A stretch of DNA of 64,000 bases from Platerodrilus igneus (Eukaryota > Arthropoda > Insecta > Coleoptera > Lycidae). The translations under genes and the position numbers were made by a program. The notes under the pieces were generated by a model. The model was not told the DNA's origin. It searched no databases and saw nothing but the letters and a program-made list of their open reading frames with translations. Numbering within the stretch: the first letter of the stretch is position 1; each line of letters opens with the position of its first letter. Below, piece after piece: positions 1 to 9,590 of this stretch. The stretch covers positions 558,001 to 622,000 of the forward strand of contig JARFIW010001321.1 of NCBI GenBank assembly GCA_036346225.1, in the 5' to 3' direction.

Positions 1-275
1 GATGTTTCTCAAACTTTTAAATACAAAGAGGAACTGAACACTGTACAGTAAAATTGTTAAAGACTCTTAAGCAATTTATATGACAAAATTAAACTAGTTA
101 TTTAAACTTGTATCTAAGTAAAAATTTAGAAATATAGGCAACTTAACAAACAGCAAAGAACTGAAGATAATTAACTAGGCATTACCTTGCAAGAACTAAA
201 CTATGTTCTTGAAAGTAAGCAATTACAGAGAGTAAATCTTTAGAGACTACAAAGCTGTAGCATGACACTAAGAGC
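1..275. other. Flank left of hAT element, no gene seen
   Basis: AT-rich sequence with many short A and T runs and no open frame of note. Bases 268-275 (CTAAGAGC) appear to be the left copy of the hAT target-site duplication. Nothing else is supported here. Confidence 0.6.
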
Positions 276-500
276 TAGTGATGGGCACAATCGATAGTCT
301 ATCGATTGGACTATCGATAGTTACTATCGAATTATTTATTAAATGAATGAATTTCTACTATCGATAACTTGCGATTGTAAAGCGCACTATCGATAGTCTC
401 ATAAACTATCGATAGTGGTGACGGAACCATCGTTTGCTTTTCCTATCGGTAGTTATGCAACAATCGATAGTTAATGAACTATCGATGGTATTACCAATAA
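276..500. repeat. Left subterminal array of TATCGATA sites in hAT
   Basis: Exact TATCGATA occurs at 312-319, 359-366, 388-395 and 407-414, with several one-mismatch relatives between them, often in the palindromic context ACTATCGATAGT. Subterminal repeats in hAT elements are known transposase-binding sites. TATCGATA is also the DRE bound by the BED-finger protein DREF in Drosophila. A transposase-binding role here is inference. Confidence 0.8.
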
Positions 501-1005
501 TCTGCAAATAAAATCGTAATACAGAACTGTCAATGTTAATACTCAATAGTTTTTAAATGATAGTTATATTGACCGTTAAGTTAACCATTAAAGGGAAATC
601 CCGGGACCCCAGCTAAATGCACATGTACTGTTGGTGTCGGATGTCGATTATCGGCGCCCTGCGGTTATGCATATTATGGAATGCATTACAATGCGCAACA
701 ATAACAAACACGTGTCCCATTTTTATTCATGTATTACTGTATTCTCTTTTTCTATGTAATTTACCGCAGTAGCAGTGAAGAGTGAATTAGTATAGTAGGC
801 AACGTAGTTGTTTTGATGAAATTTTTGCGTCCAACTAACATTACCAGTTCTTTACATCTATGGTGTTAGAACGTAGCCCGTACCGCTACCCAGTTACAGT
901 TTAATTGTCAATGTCTCAATAATTATTTAGTAAGTTGCACATAAATTAACTTAGTTTTTGAAACTATTGTCGATTAATTTCTTAGATTTCAACAGAAATT
1001 ATACC

Positions 1006-2624
1006 ATGAAAAGAGTGAAAAAAATCATCAGTGTGGTAATCTTTTACAAAACACGGCGACAAAGTTATGTGTCAAGTTTGTAAAAAAGAGTTTAAATTTT
1101 GTGGTAATACGTCCAATTTAAGTGATCATTTACGTTGACGGCACCCAACAATTACCGAATCCGTGCAATTAGTTGACATAGTAGAAGCAATTGACTATCA
1201 TCAAGAGATTACCGCCAGTAACATTAGTGAAATCGGAAACAGCGATACTACTTCCATGGCGAAAAGTGGCAGCGTAGCACCACGGTTATCCAGTGCAATA
1301 ACAACGTTATCGGGTTCAGCTACTTCAGTATCAAATCCAGCATCTTCGCTCAGTAGTGTGCTTCCTGTGGTTGCAGTTCTTACACGAAAACGGAAGGTAC
1401 AGCCAACAATAACGCGCCAAGTAGTTCCTTCAAACGAATCATTAAAACATAAAATCACAAAGCTCGTGTTTGAAATCATTGTCAAGGATTTGCAACCACT
1501 ATCCATAGTAGAAGATGTTGGTTTTAAGAACCTCATGAAAGCACTCGAACCTCGGTACAGATTACCGAGCAGAAGGACAGCATCGAGAGCATTACTTCCA
1601 AACTTATATAGTACAGTCCTGAAGTCAGTGCAAAAAGCTGTGCAACAATCAAACTCGATATCGATTACAACTGATATTTGGACATCCTTTAATACCGAAT
1701 CGTACTTAACAGTAACGTGCCATTTTTTTCATGAAAGTCAGTTAAGGTCAGTGGTCCTTAAAACAGTATTAGTCGAAGAAAGTCATACTGGTGAATGGCT
1801 ATCAAAAATTTTATCAAGTGTATTTTGTGAGTGGTCTATTACAAATACAATTACACTTGTAGTCACTAATAATGCAGCACCGCTACGGATAAAATAGAGG
1901 AAATTAGTCAAGATCAAGGTTTTGTCATAGAAGACATAGAGCCTATAGCTAGCACCAGCAAGGCCATGAAGTGCAGTTTGTGGCAAGATTTTGATGAAAG
2001 ACTAACAAATGTAGTAGCTTCTGTTAACCCAGAGGCAAATACTATACTATTATTAAAAAATTACAAGAATTTGCCTTATTTAAACCAAAAAGAAAATCCT
2101 ACAGTGTTTTGGAACGAACAACAAAGTGCATTTCCAGATTTATATAAATCGGCAATAAAATTTCTGAGCGTGCCGGCTACCTCTGTACTTTCGGAAAGAG
2201 TATTTTCTCAAGCTGGTTTAATAACAAAGGACCTTACATGTGATTTTCCAATGCTCCACCCATAGGTACTACATTGGCCAGGAAGCGATTTTTTTGTTGC
2301 CTGGAAATTTAGAATTTTGCCAAACCCTTGCCGTTCCAGGCAAGGTAGGGATCTTTAACGTGCGTGACAACACTCACACACGGGACCTCCATTTAACCTC
2401 TCATCCGAACGAGAGCGTAATTTTTGTGAAAAATGATCACCTGCCATTTTTCAAGCAGTTGGCCGTGTCGGGATTTGAACCCGGGACCTTGGGATCCGTA
2501 GTCTTACACTTACTACATTGATTCACGGCGACGCCCAATAACAAAGGACCGCAGAAATTGCCTCAAACCTAAAAACGTTAATTCATTAATTTTTTTAAAC
2601 AAAAACATTCATATGTTTAAGTAA
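1006..2624 (+). pseudogene. hAT transposase pseudogene (BED finger + dimerisation domain, core deleted)
   Basis: The BED zinc finger is readable from about 1061: CQVC, then SNLSDHLR, then an RHP. An in-frame TGA at 1136-1138 lies between DHL and the final His. A lysine-rich ATG start is seen at 1006 in another frame, so a frameshift precedes the finger. ORF 1163-1897 carries the start of the transposase domain, including the ITTDIWTS segment with a conserved Asp. It then runs after a frame change into a short tail, and most of the RNase-H-like core is missing. ORF 1966-2265 is the C-terminal hAT dimerisation region (FLSVPATSVLSERVFSQAG). The last residues (RRNCLKPKNVN, stop near 2624) lie beyond the SINE at 2234-2536. 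ZBED1-like families normally run to about 600 residues. This copy is roughly half that and is dead. Confidence 0.85.
2234..2536 (-). mobile_element. tRNA-derived SINE, copy 1, inside the hAT transposase
   Basis: It is flanked by an exact 14-bp target duplication, AATAACAAAGGACC, at 2220-2233 and 2537-2550. Removing the insert and one duplicate restores the hAT reading frame across GLITKD|RRNCL. On the minus strand it has a tRNA-like head with a B-box-like GGTTCAAATCC, then a central segment containing CACGTTAAAGATCCC. A 30-nt hairpin follows at 2248-2277, with arms ending CCAATG and CATTGG, and the element ends in an A-rich stub. The tRNA head is poorly preserved at the A box. Confidence 0.85.
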
Positions 2625-3466
2625 AGGAACTGTTAGTGCACTCCAGTACAAACCATTTATCTAAAGACATATTTTTGTTATAGAGTCGTTTACTAGAATT
2701 TGTATGCAATTATTAATTTAATATACATATACAGTGTCGTGCATTTGATCTATATATAGTGACTGGAATCCTACGTTGGATCCGTCACTTATTTTCTTCT
2801 TTAATTTACTACATCTTCAATCTTTTTTTTTAATTCGTTACAATATTTCCTCCAGTGATGAGTGAACAGTACACCGTCCGACACGACTCTAATTTGATGT
2901 ATTTGTTCTCTAAGTGCCTATAAATTTTCTGTTTTACTACCTATTTTCCAAATTTTAAGTAAATAACTAAGCTGTTTAGAGATGAAAATATATTCGCTTC
3001 CATTATATCGTCAAACATTATTTTTATAACACGATTTTTTAAACTTCTTCCTAAATACAACAATCATAGTCAATTCAGCATCTTTTCTATAACTACTCTT
3101 GTAGCTTTATTTGTATCTAGTTATTTTTTTAATAAATATAAAATTTTCTTTTAAATATTTCTAGAAATGTCCTTCAATTCATTTTTTAACTCTGCATATT
3201 TTTCCATGGTAACAAGTAACTGTCACCTTTTTTTCTATGGATAATACACTAGTCCTGCCACTTTTATATTCAATATTTAATCAATCCTTCTAACTGTGTA
3301 TACTTTTATCTGTCCTCTTTAATAACTCATTACACCACTAGACTACCTTAAATTTATTAATTTTTACATTTTATATTATAATAAGCTGTGTGTGAAAGTG
3401 AACCTAATCATAAATGTCATTCTGTTAAAAATCATTCGCTAGTATCAATGTTTCTCTCCTCAAGCT
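2625..3466. other. hAT interior 3' of transposase, no further gene
   Basis: AT-rich sequence between the transposase stop and the LTR-like fragment. No ORF, tRNA or repeat was recognised. Confidence 0.5.
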
Positions 3467-3620
3467 TGTTACGTGCCATTGCACTTTAACATTGTTAGTA
3501 GTTTAGTTTTTAATGTACGGAAGTTTCCCCGCCATAATTTGCAAATACGCGAGACGCGCGAATTTTAAATAGACTAGGCGGTGCTTCCGGCACGTAATAG
3601 TAGTGAGTTTGCGCCGTGTG
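3467..3620 (+). mobile_element. Diverged fragment of a gypsy-type LTR
   Basis: The segment starts TGTTACGTGC and is clearly related to the reverse complement of the LTR ends at 22180-22352 and 30815-30986. Shared blocks include CACTTTAACA, CCGCCATAATT, ACGCGCGAA and GCTTCCGG. It differs from those LTRs at many positions and by several indels, so it is an older or related-family insertion. No matching internal region lies next to it, so it is an LTR fragment or a decayed solo LTR inside the hAT element. Confidence 0.6.
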
Positions 3621-3796
3621 TTTATCCTTAGAGGGTTAGACCAATACTAGACAAGGAGTGGTGGTGACGCGCTGAATCGTGGCTATTTTGCCTTTGATCG
3701 TGAAGTGATGTGCACGTGATTGTCTGGTAACGCATCTTAGGGTTTACCTATGTAGAAATCAATAATAATCTATAGGAACACTGTGGCACGATTTAA

Positions 3797-3990
3797 ATAA
3801 AATTAAATAAAAACCCTTAACCACAAAAAATATTTAAATTACTAGATACGTATTTCGACCACTATGTGGTCATCATCAGTAGAAAAAAAAATAATTAGCT
3901 GTATAATTTACTATATTGTTGCTTTAAACACTATCGAGGATATTCTCCTCACCCGCAGGCTGGTGTTCTCAACAACAAACAAGTGAATTT
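3797..3990 (-). mobile_element. Penelope-like element terminal repeat (solo fragment)
   Basis: This matches the terminal region of the Penelope-like element at 37497-37770: AAACCCTTAACCAC, then the hammerhead-like core, then TATTGTTGCTTTAAACACTA, GGATATTCTCCTCACCCGCA and GTTCTCAACAACAAAC. The 38942-37845 ORF reads on the minus strand toward this terminus, so the fragment is placed on the minus strand. Only the terminal repeat is present. A roughly 100-bp segment found in the 37-kb copy is absent here. Confidence 0.8.
3841..3882 (-). ncRNA. Hammerhead-like ribozyme motif, copy 1
   Basis: On the minus strand the order is CTA, CTGATGA, one extra T, GACCAC-ATA-GTGGTC, GAAA, TACGTA, TC, TAG. This gives the conserved CUGAUGA and GAAA boxes and a perfect 6-bp helix II with a 3-nt loop. 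Helix III is very short, ending in a UC cleavage site, and helix I is CUA/UAG. Hammerhead ribozymes with a minimal helix III are known from Penelope-like elements. The extra U before helix II departs from the textbook core, so activity is uncertain. Confidence 0.6.
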
Positions 3991-4130
3991 TATGTAGAAA
4001 TCCCTTCTCTAATTACCTTTTGTTGTCTACCTCTACCTTCTTCCTGTCAAACCTTACATAGGTAAGAATTGCCGCCGCCTAGGGAGTACCGATCTTCACG
4101 CCTGAGGATGATCTCATGTCCACCTCAGCT

Positions 4131-4340
4131 AGCCGAGCTGTTCCTTACGTATATGATGGCGTCGACGGATGATCTCTAATTCCGCCGGATACCGGATCCC
4201 AGCCGAGCTGTTCCTTACGCATATGATGGCGTCGACGGATGATCTCTAATTCCGCCGGATACCGGATCCCAGCCGAGCTGTTCCTTACGCATATGATGGC
4301 GTCGACGGATGATCTCTAATTCCGCCGGATACCGGATCCC
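4131..4340. repeat. Tandem repeat, 3 x 70 bp
   Basis: Three units start at 4131, 4201 and 4271 with AGCCGAGCTGTTCCTTACG. They are nearly identical; the first differs by one base (ACGTA instead of ACGCA). Each unit is GC-rich compared with its surroundings and contains GTCGAC and GGATCC. The near-identity points to recent amplification. No coding sense was recognised. Confidence 0.9.
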
Positions 4341-4599
4341 TTATGTAAGTACTCCTTTGCTTATTTTATGTTAAAACGGAATAATTTGTTGTTAAAATGA
4401 CTCTCGTTTATCTTTAATTGTTTAATTTTTATATTGCAAATTATTGTGCAATATCGATGACATCACCAGTAGTTGACGCGCCGAAATCCGTATAAGAGTC
4501 GGCGCTGCCAACTGTGATAGTGTCTCTTACACCACGTTACCGGTGTAGTAAATACCGAACTTTAAATTCTAACTACCGTTGTACACGTAAGAAGCTATC

Positions 4600-5034
4600 A
4601 ATAATGCAATTAACCATCGATAGTTAAATTCACTTGTTTAAAAGATCATTTGATAGAAGTATTGTAATGATATAGTTTAAGCTATCGATAATTCACGAGA
4701 CTATCGATAGTACACTTTGCAATCGCAAGTTATCAATAGTAGAAATTCATTCATTAAAAAAATAATTCGATAGCGACTATCGATAGTACAAACTATTGAT
4801 GGCCCAATCGATAGGCTATCGATTCTGCCCATCTGACAGTACACATGCCAAGGTTTTATTTGCAGATTATTGATAGTACCATCGATAGTTCATTAAGTAT
4901 CGAATGTTACATAACTATCGATTGCAACTATGGATAGGAAAAACAATCGATGGTTCCATCACGACTATCGATTGTTGCTTAATTATCGATTGTAACTATC
5001 AATAAGAAAAACCATCGATAGTGCCCATCACCAA
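4600..5034. repeat. Right subterminal array of TATCGATA sites in hAT
   Basis: Mirror image of the left array. Exact TATCGATA sites and many single-mismatch versions run from about 4616 to 5020, ending in the right TIR. The block around 4695-4755 is the reverse complement of 350-400, with small differences. The right array is longer than the left, which suggests local duplication of sites. Confidence 0.8.
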
Positions 5035-5042
5035 CTAAGACC

Positions 5043-7870
5043 AATAAAGTGACATGGTACAAAACTATGACAGATATTTAACAGTACGGTATATTTTACC
5101 ATGCAGTATTTAATAAAGTAATTATTCTGCACTTTCTTGCTTATTTACGATTTCTGCAGTTATATGTTGTAACATTCGAGCCTTCTATTAAATATGTCTG
5201 CTCTACCATACAGGCGGCAGAGCCTCGATAGATTACGAGGGGTTCCTGTTTGATGGTCAAGCCCAGGGTAAAAGGATGTTGAATGGCTTTGAGAAAAAAG
5301 GATCCCTCTAAAGAGTTCTTCCAGCCACCTAAGATTCTTCAACTTAGGGCAGAGCTATGAGCTAGGGTCGTAGGATAGTATACGAAAAAAAACAAAAGGA
5401 ATCTTGTTGTACGCCACCATATCTTAATGAGTGTTTTATAAGAAATTATTCGAAGATCAGATACGGAAATCTTCGAAAGAGAAAAAAAATTTACGACAAG
5501 CAACATATACAAAAATACTTACTGTGGTCTCTGCAACCTGGAATAGGAACGACGATCTCGTGCTATCTGAAAATTTAATCACACCTAAGCATTTTCCAAT
5601 TAGGGCTTCATGAGAGCCTAGTCACTTTATCACAAAAATAATTATATGTAAATCACTACTCAAAATTATACTTTCAAGAAAAACTTTTAACTTTAACACC
5701 AATACTACTTTCCTTCAGTATTAAAGCTTCTAAATTATAAATAGTTTGCTTCTGTAGGACAAGTACTGTTGACTTCAAAAAAAGAAAATTTTGAGACAAC
5801 TTAAAATTTTTTCTATTAATTTTGTTTTTAAAAAAATATTGATATATACATTGTTTATACAACTTATTTATACGGGGACTTTTGAAACAGTTCCGTTTTC
5901 ACTATTTAATATTAATATCTAAGCATTCTTGGAATATTGTTTTATTAAATGCATAAATTATTTTAGTTTTCTTTAAGAAATATGTTACTTTTACTTTACG
6001 TTACAATGACTTCATGTTACTTGAATAGGATTCTTTTCAGTTCACAAAAAAACATTTACATATTTAAAAGTAATTTCTCAGGTTATGGTTACACATTTTT
6101 AATAACAATTTTTAATAAAATCAAAGGTCAAAGAAAAGTACTTATTGTCGACATTGAATTATACATCAGGTGTATTATCACCAGGTGTTATACATTATAA
6201 TCCGGCAAGCAATTCTTATCATATCACATGTTCGATAAAGCAAACCCTTTAATACAACTTTGTAACTTCAAACATAATATTATACAAAGATCTTAAAAAT
6301 GTTAATGTCAATTATACCTTATTCAAATACTAAATTTTTAAATGAAATTTTTAAATGAAACAAATTAATTGAACTATGAACTTTAGCAAAATTTTGAGAA
6401 TTAATTTTAAACAAACTTAGGTATAACTTCTTCGAAAATTTATCTGAGCATTTTAATTGAAAGTTTCTTGAAAAAAGTATAAGAATAAAGATGGAGGATG
6501 ACTCACTGCTAACCATCTGCTATATTTGCGTCCTTACTCTTATAGTTGAGCGTAGCTGACACAGGGGTCCGGATTTAACCTTCATATTAACCAATAACAT
6601 GTGCGGGTTGCTACATTCCTGCCTAGTAACAATTGAAACTGCTTCTCACTTTAGTGTATGATTTATGATTAACGATTGGATTCTTTACAATACTTAAATT
6701 TCCATAACTTCTTTACTTGTAACTTGACTTTAATATTTTAAAATTCGAAATTATAATTATCTTCATATTTAATGATAGGTAGTTTAATCCTTAAAACGCT
6801 AAACTAAAAAAAAGAATAAAAACTTGAAGAGCTTGAAGAATTCCAAGAACTTGCGTTGAAATGAAACGAAAGAATAAAAATTTGGGGTAAGCTTGTGCAA
6901 TACTTTCTTACCGTAAAAATATATCTACAACCATTTTAGGTCGTTGCTATTACCAAAAATAACTTATGGAACATGTTGACTCCACTTAAATAATTGCTCG
7001 GGCGGCATGTTTGATTAAAAACTTGCAAGCCCAGAAAAATACGTGTCTACGGACTACATCTGATATTAAAAATGGCTTATTCCACGAGGCAACCTTAATT
7101 ATACTAGTATGTGCGGGGAAGGAGGATATTGAAACAAGATACAAACAACTAGAAGGCACTTGAAGTGTACTTTTGCTATTCTAATGTAGAGGGCGTCCTA
7201 TGTATGAATTATATAATAAAAGGTTTCAATAGAAATTTAACATTTCTTGATTAGGTGTATCGAACAAAACTTGTGTATTTGAATGACAGAAATTCGAAAT
7301 TGTTACACAGTTTTTACTTTCCGTACTAATTATACATTTCAGTACTTCAAGTAAAGCAAGGTTCGGTTACCTAAATGCCTAACGATTATATCCATAACTG
7401 AAAACAAATTATTTTCAACTCTCTCCGGTTTAGCTTCATTGTTCTCAATTAAGTTATTTACGTGCTGTATTGCTGGATCTTTATGCACTTTAGCAAAGGC
7501 CATTTAAATATTGAAATGTTTACTTTTCACTCTGGATGTAATTTAAAACTAGTAGACTATCACACCAAGCCTCTCCAGGTCTCATGTTTGCTTCTGTGAG
7601 CTGAATTTTATCTGTCTATCTGTCTATTAAAAATCACAACGTAGAAACTAATTAAAACAAACATCAAATCTAATAAAAATGGTTTATTGAAAATTTGAAA
7701 ATCAACACAAAGTCTCAACAAGAAAAAAATTAACGAGATAGTTGAAACTGATGGACTTTAAACAATTTGTTAAAGTCGGCTTCCAAGTTCCTTAACATCA
7801 GTCTCAAATAGCCAGGCACAGGGACGTGCAGTCCGTCCTTTCCTTAGACAATAAATTAGCGACTGCTTTG
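5043..7870. other. 2.8 kb AT-rich interval, nothing recognised
   Basis: Only short ORFs (about 60-70 codons) with low-complexity, AT-biased composition occur. There is a short TCTG-rich simple repeat near 7610-7630. A slightly GC-richer block at 5200-5350 has no recognisable product. No RNA gene or transposon end was identified. Confidence 0.5.
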
Positions 7871-8740
7871 CAGTGGCGTTCCGTGACTTTTTCATTGAGG
7901 GATGCGATTTCTAAGAAAAAACGTAGAAGCGTTGAGTTAAATTAGTTTTATACACATCAATTAAACAATCCCGCATTATATAAAAAGAAAGATAATGGTA
8001 ATAATGGTTTAGTCGCTACACAAAATAAAGGTTATGCACAGAGAAAATTTGGATATTATTTTTTAAAAATCAACTGAATTCGCCTTTGTTTTAACTTCAT
8101 CATCCTCAAAATGTGGTAAAGATCTTAAACTATCAAAATGAGCACATTCTATGTTCAATAGCGCCAATGCTGAAAGCCTATTTTGGTGTTGCGTATTTCT
8201 TAGATAATTTTTTAGTTGCTCTAAACTATTAAAGAATCGTTCAGCAGAAGTGCTTGCAGGTGGGGAGGTTGCAAACAACTCAGCAAGCTTAGTCACTTCT
8301 TTAAAAATTAAACCCAATTTTAGGGAATGTATATATCCAAGCTCTATCGCGCTATTCTTTTCATATCTGCATCTTAGTATACGAAGACTAGTTCACTTCG
8401 TAATCAAAAAAGTTTACCATATTTTTTTGTAAGAACGGAAAGCCTTTTTCAGAAAAACGATTGCTAATTATGTCATACTGGCTGGTCAAAATGAAATCAA
8501 ATTTTGATTCTGACGTTTCCCAAATCTCTGCTCTACATTTAAAATAAAGACATCCAATAATTCATAAAATAATCGTTTATAAGACGCTTCTTTGTCTTTT
8601 CCAAAAATGTCATCTAAGGGTAACCACTTCGCTGTTTGCGACATATTATCAACTGTAAATTCCATCATCTTTCCCCAAAAAAAATTGAAAATTATTTCTG
8701 AGGTGTTGAACATACTGCTTAAAGTTTTGTTCTTTTTTTG
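7871..8740 (-). mobile_element. Second hAT-type element, 3' portion only
   Basis: CAGTGGCGTTCCGTGAC at 7871 looks like a hAT terminal inverted repeat, and the transposase relic just inside it runs on the minus strand. The opposite end was not found: near 8740 the sequence changes to a CR1-like RT fragment. Family assignment rests on the dimerisation domain; the TIR call alone would be weak. Confidence 0.55.
8063..8713 (-). pseudogene. hAT transposase C-terminal fragment (ZMYM1-like)
   Basis: ORF 8317-8063 contains the C-terminal hAT dimerisation motif SPPASTSAERFFNSLEQLKN followed by RLSALALLNIE, as in the ZMYM1-like group of domesticated and transposon proteins. Upstream on the same strand, ORF 8713-8486 and the stretch between (including ISNRFSEKGFPFLQKN in a third frame) look like preceding parts of the same protein. 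They are broken by at least two frameshifts and several stops. The catalytic N-terminal half is absent. Confidence 0.65.
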
Positions 8741-8744
8741 TTAC

Positions 8745-9280
8745 AGTATTTAAAATGTATCCTATTGCAAACGGAAGAAATCTCCAGTATTCTATTCAAA
8801 CCGTGCGATATGGCCTTAGACGCATGTTGGGATTGAGTAATATCTGACGAATAATAAATTTGAGTATCGCCTGCAAATAAGTGTATTTTAGACGTTATAC
8901 ATGATTTTAAATACTACAAGTATAAATTATAAATAATATCGGTCCTAGTATTGAACCTTAAGGCACACCTTTATTTACTACTTTAAATTCGGACGTACTA
9001 TCAGGTAGCTTAACGCACTGTTCTCTTTGGGTAAGGTAAAATTTGATGAATTGTATAGAGGAGGGTGAGAGACCAATATATGTAAGTATGCAGTAGTGTC
9101 GAATGCCGTACTATAGTCTAAAAGTACTAAAGCAGTAATAAATCCTTTATCGGTCATCTCAAGTATATCATCTATCAAATTAAGCAAAGCGGTGGTGCAG
9201 GTTTGTTTGCGCCTAAACCCAGATTGGCAAGAACATATTATATTTATGGACAGGCGTTTAAAATTCACTATTAATAAAAA
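8745..9280 (-). pseudogene. CR1/Jockey-like LINE reverse transcriptase fragment (A)
   Basis: Minus-strand ORF 9268-8978 shows the RT block QSGFRRKQTCTTALLNLIDD followed by LVLLDYSTAFDT. After a frameshift the stretch VNKGVP.GSILGPILF and then FAGDTQIYYSS (the FADD box with one Asp changed) can be read down to about 8760. It is truncated at both ends and carries several stops. It covers the RT region immediately upstream of fragment B at 9419-9524, but in the opposite orientation. Confidence 0.7.
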
Positions 9281-9296
9281 TCATCACCACATCTAA

Positions 9297-9418
9297 ACAT
9301 CATCATCATTAGGTTTTTAGTCCTGGAACTGGTTAGATACGTACCCTCATTGTTTCCTATTCTGAACTAACCTTTACATTTCCCTGAAATTTGCACAATC
9401 TGCATCTATCACTATCTG
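9297..9418 (-). mobile_element. RTE-like LINE 3' tail, left part (split copy)
   Basis: On the minus strand it ends in a GATGATGAT run and reads back through the same 3'-end sequence seen at 13500-13590, 47405-47690 and 57082-57240. The copy stops at about 9418 and resumes at 31483-31575 with the very next stretch of the same tail. The intervening 22 kb therefore inserted into it. Confidence 0.75.
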
Positions 9419-9524
9419 TACTAAGTACTAAACATAATCTTAAATTAAACTCGAATAAGTCTAAGTCGATGATTTTTGGATCAAAAGAATTAGAGTTTGT
9501 GTTAAAGATAAGATAAAAGTCATA
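9419..9524 (+). pseudogene. CR1/Jockey-like LINE RT fragment (B, part 1)
   Basis: Plus-strand reading gives VLSTKHNLKLNSNKSKSMIF, the segment after the RT catalytic box in CR1/Jockey-type LINEs. It is interrupted at 9525 by the mariner-like element and resumes at 14861 with NNPPIPVVSSTRNLGLIFGD, which follows on logically. Clade assignment is by motif only. Confidence 0.75.
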
Positions 9525-9590
9525 AAGGGTGTCTCAGAATGTTTTTCGTTTTTAGATGTTAAATACACAGCGTACCTAAATTATAATAAA

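Larger units (their letters stand above)
276..5034 (+). mobile_element. Degenerate hAT (BED-finger) DNA transposon
   Basis: The left end begins TAGTGATGGGCA (276-287). The right end, read on the minus strand, begins TGGTGATGGGCA (5022-5033), a typical hAT-like terminal inverted repeat. Flanks CTAAGAGC (268-275) and CTAAGACC (5035-5042) agree at 7 of 8 bases, matching the 8-bp duplication known for hAT elements. Both ends carry arrays of TATCGATA-type sites in mirrored order, with clear inverted homology (for example around 350-395 and 4690-4755). The single transposase relic at 1006-2624 reads on the plus strand. The element has been enlarged by later insertions: a SINE, a gypsy-type LTR fragment, a Penelope-like tail and a 70-bp tandem repeat. 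The deleted transposase core makes autonomous movement impossible. Confidence 0.85.

Noticed and set aside
1201..1536. 111-codon minus-strand frame
   Set aside because: Shadow of the hAT transposase relic on the opposite strand.
4131..4340. Relation between the 3 x 70 bp repeat in the hAT and the 70-bp units at 36.4 and 48 kb
   Set aside because: Only the period agrees; the unit sequences are unrelated.
5160..5342. 60-codon minus-strand frame as a gene
   Set aside because: No recognisable family, short, and no supporting signals nearby.
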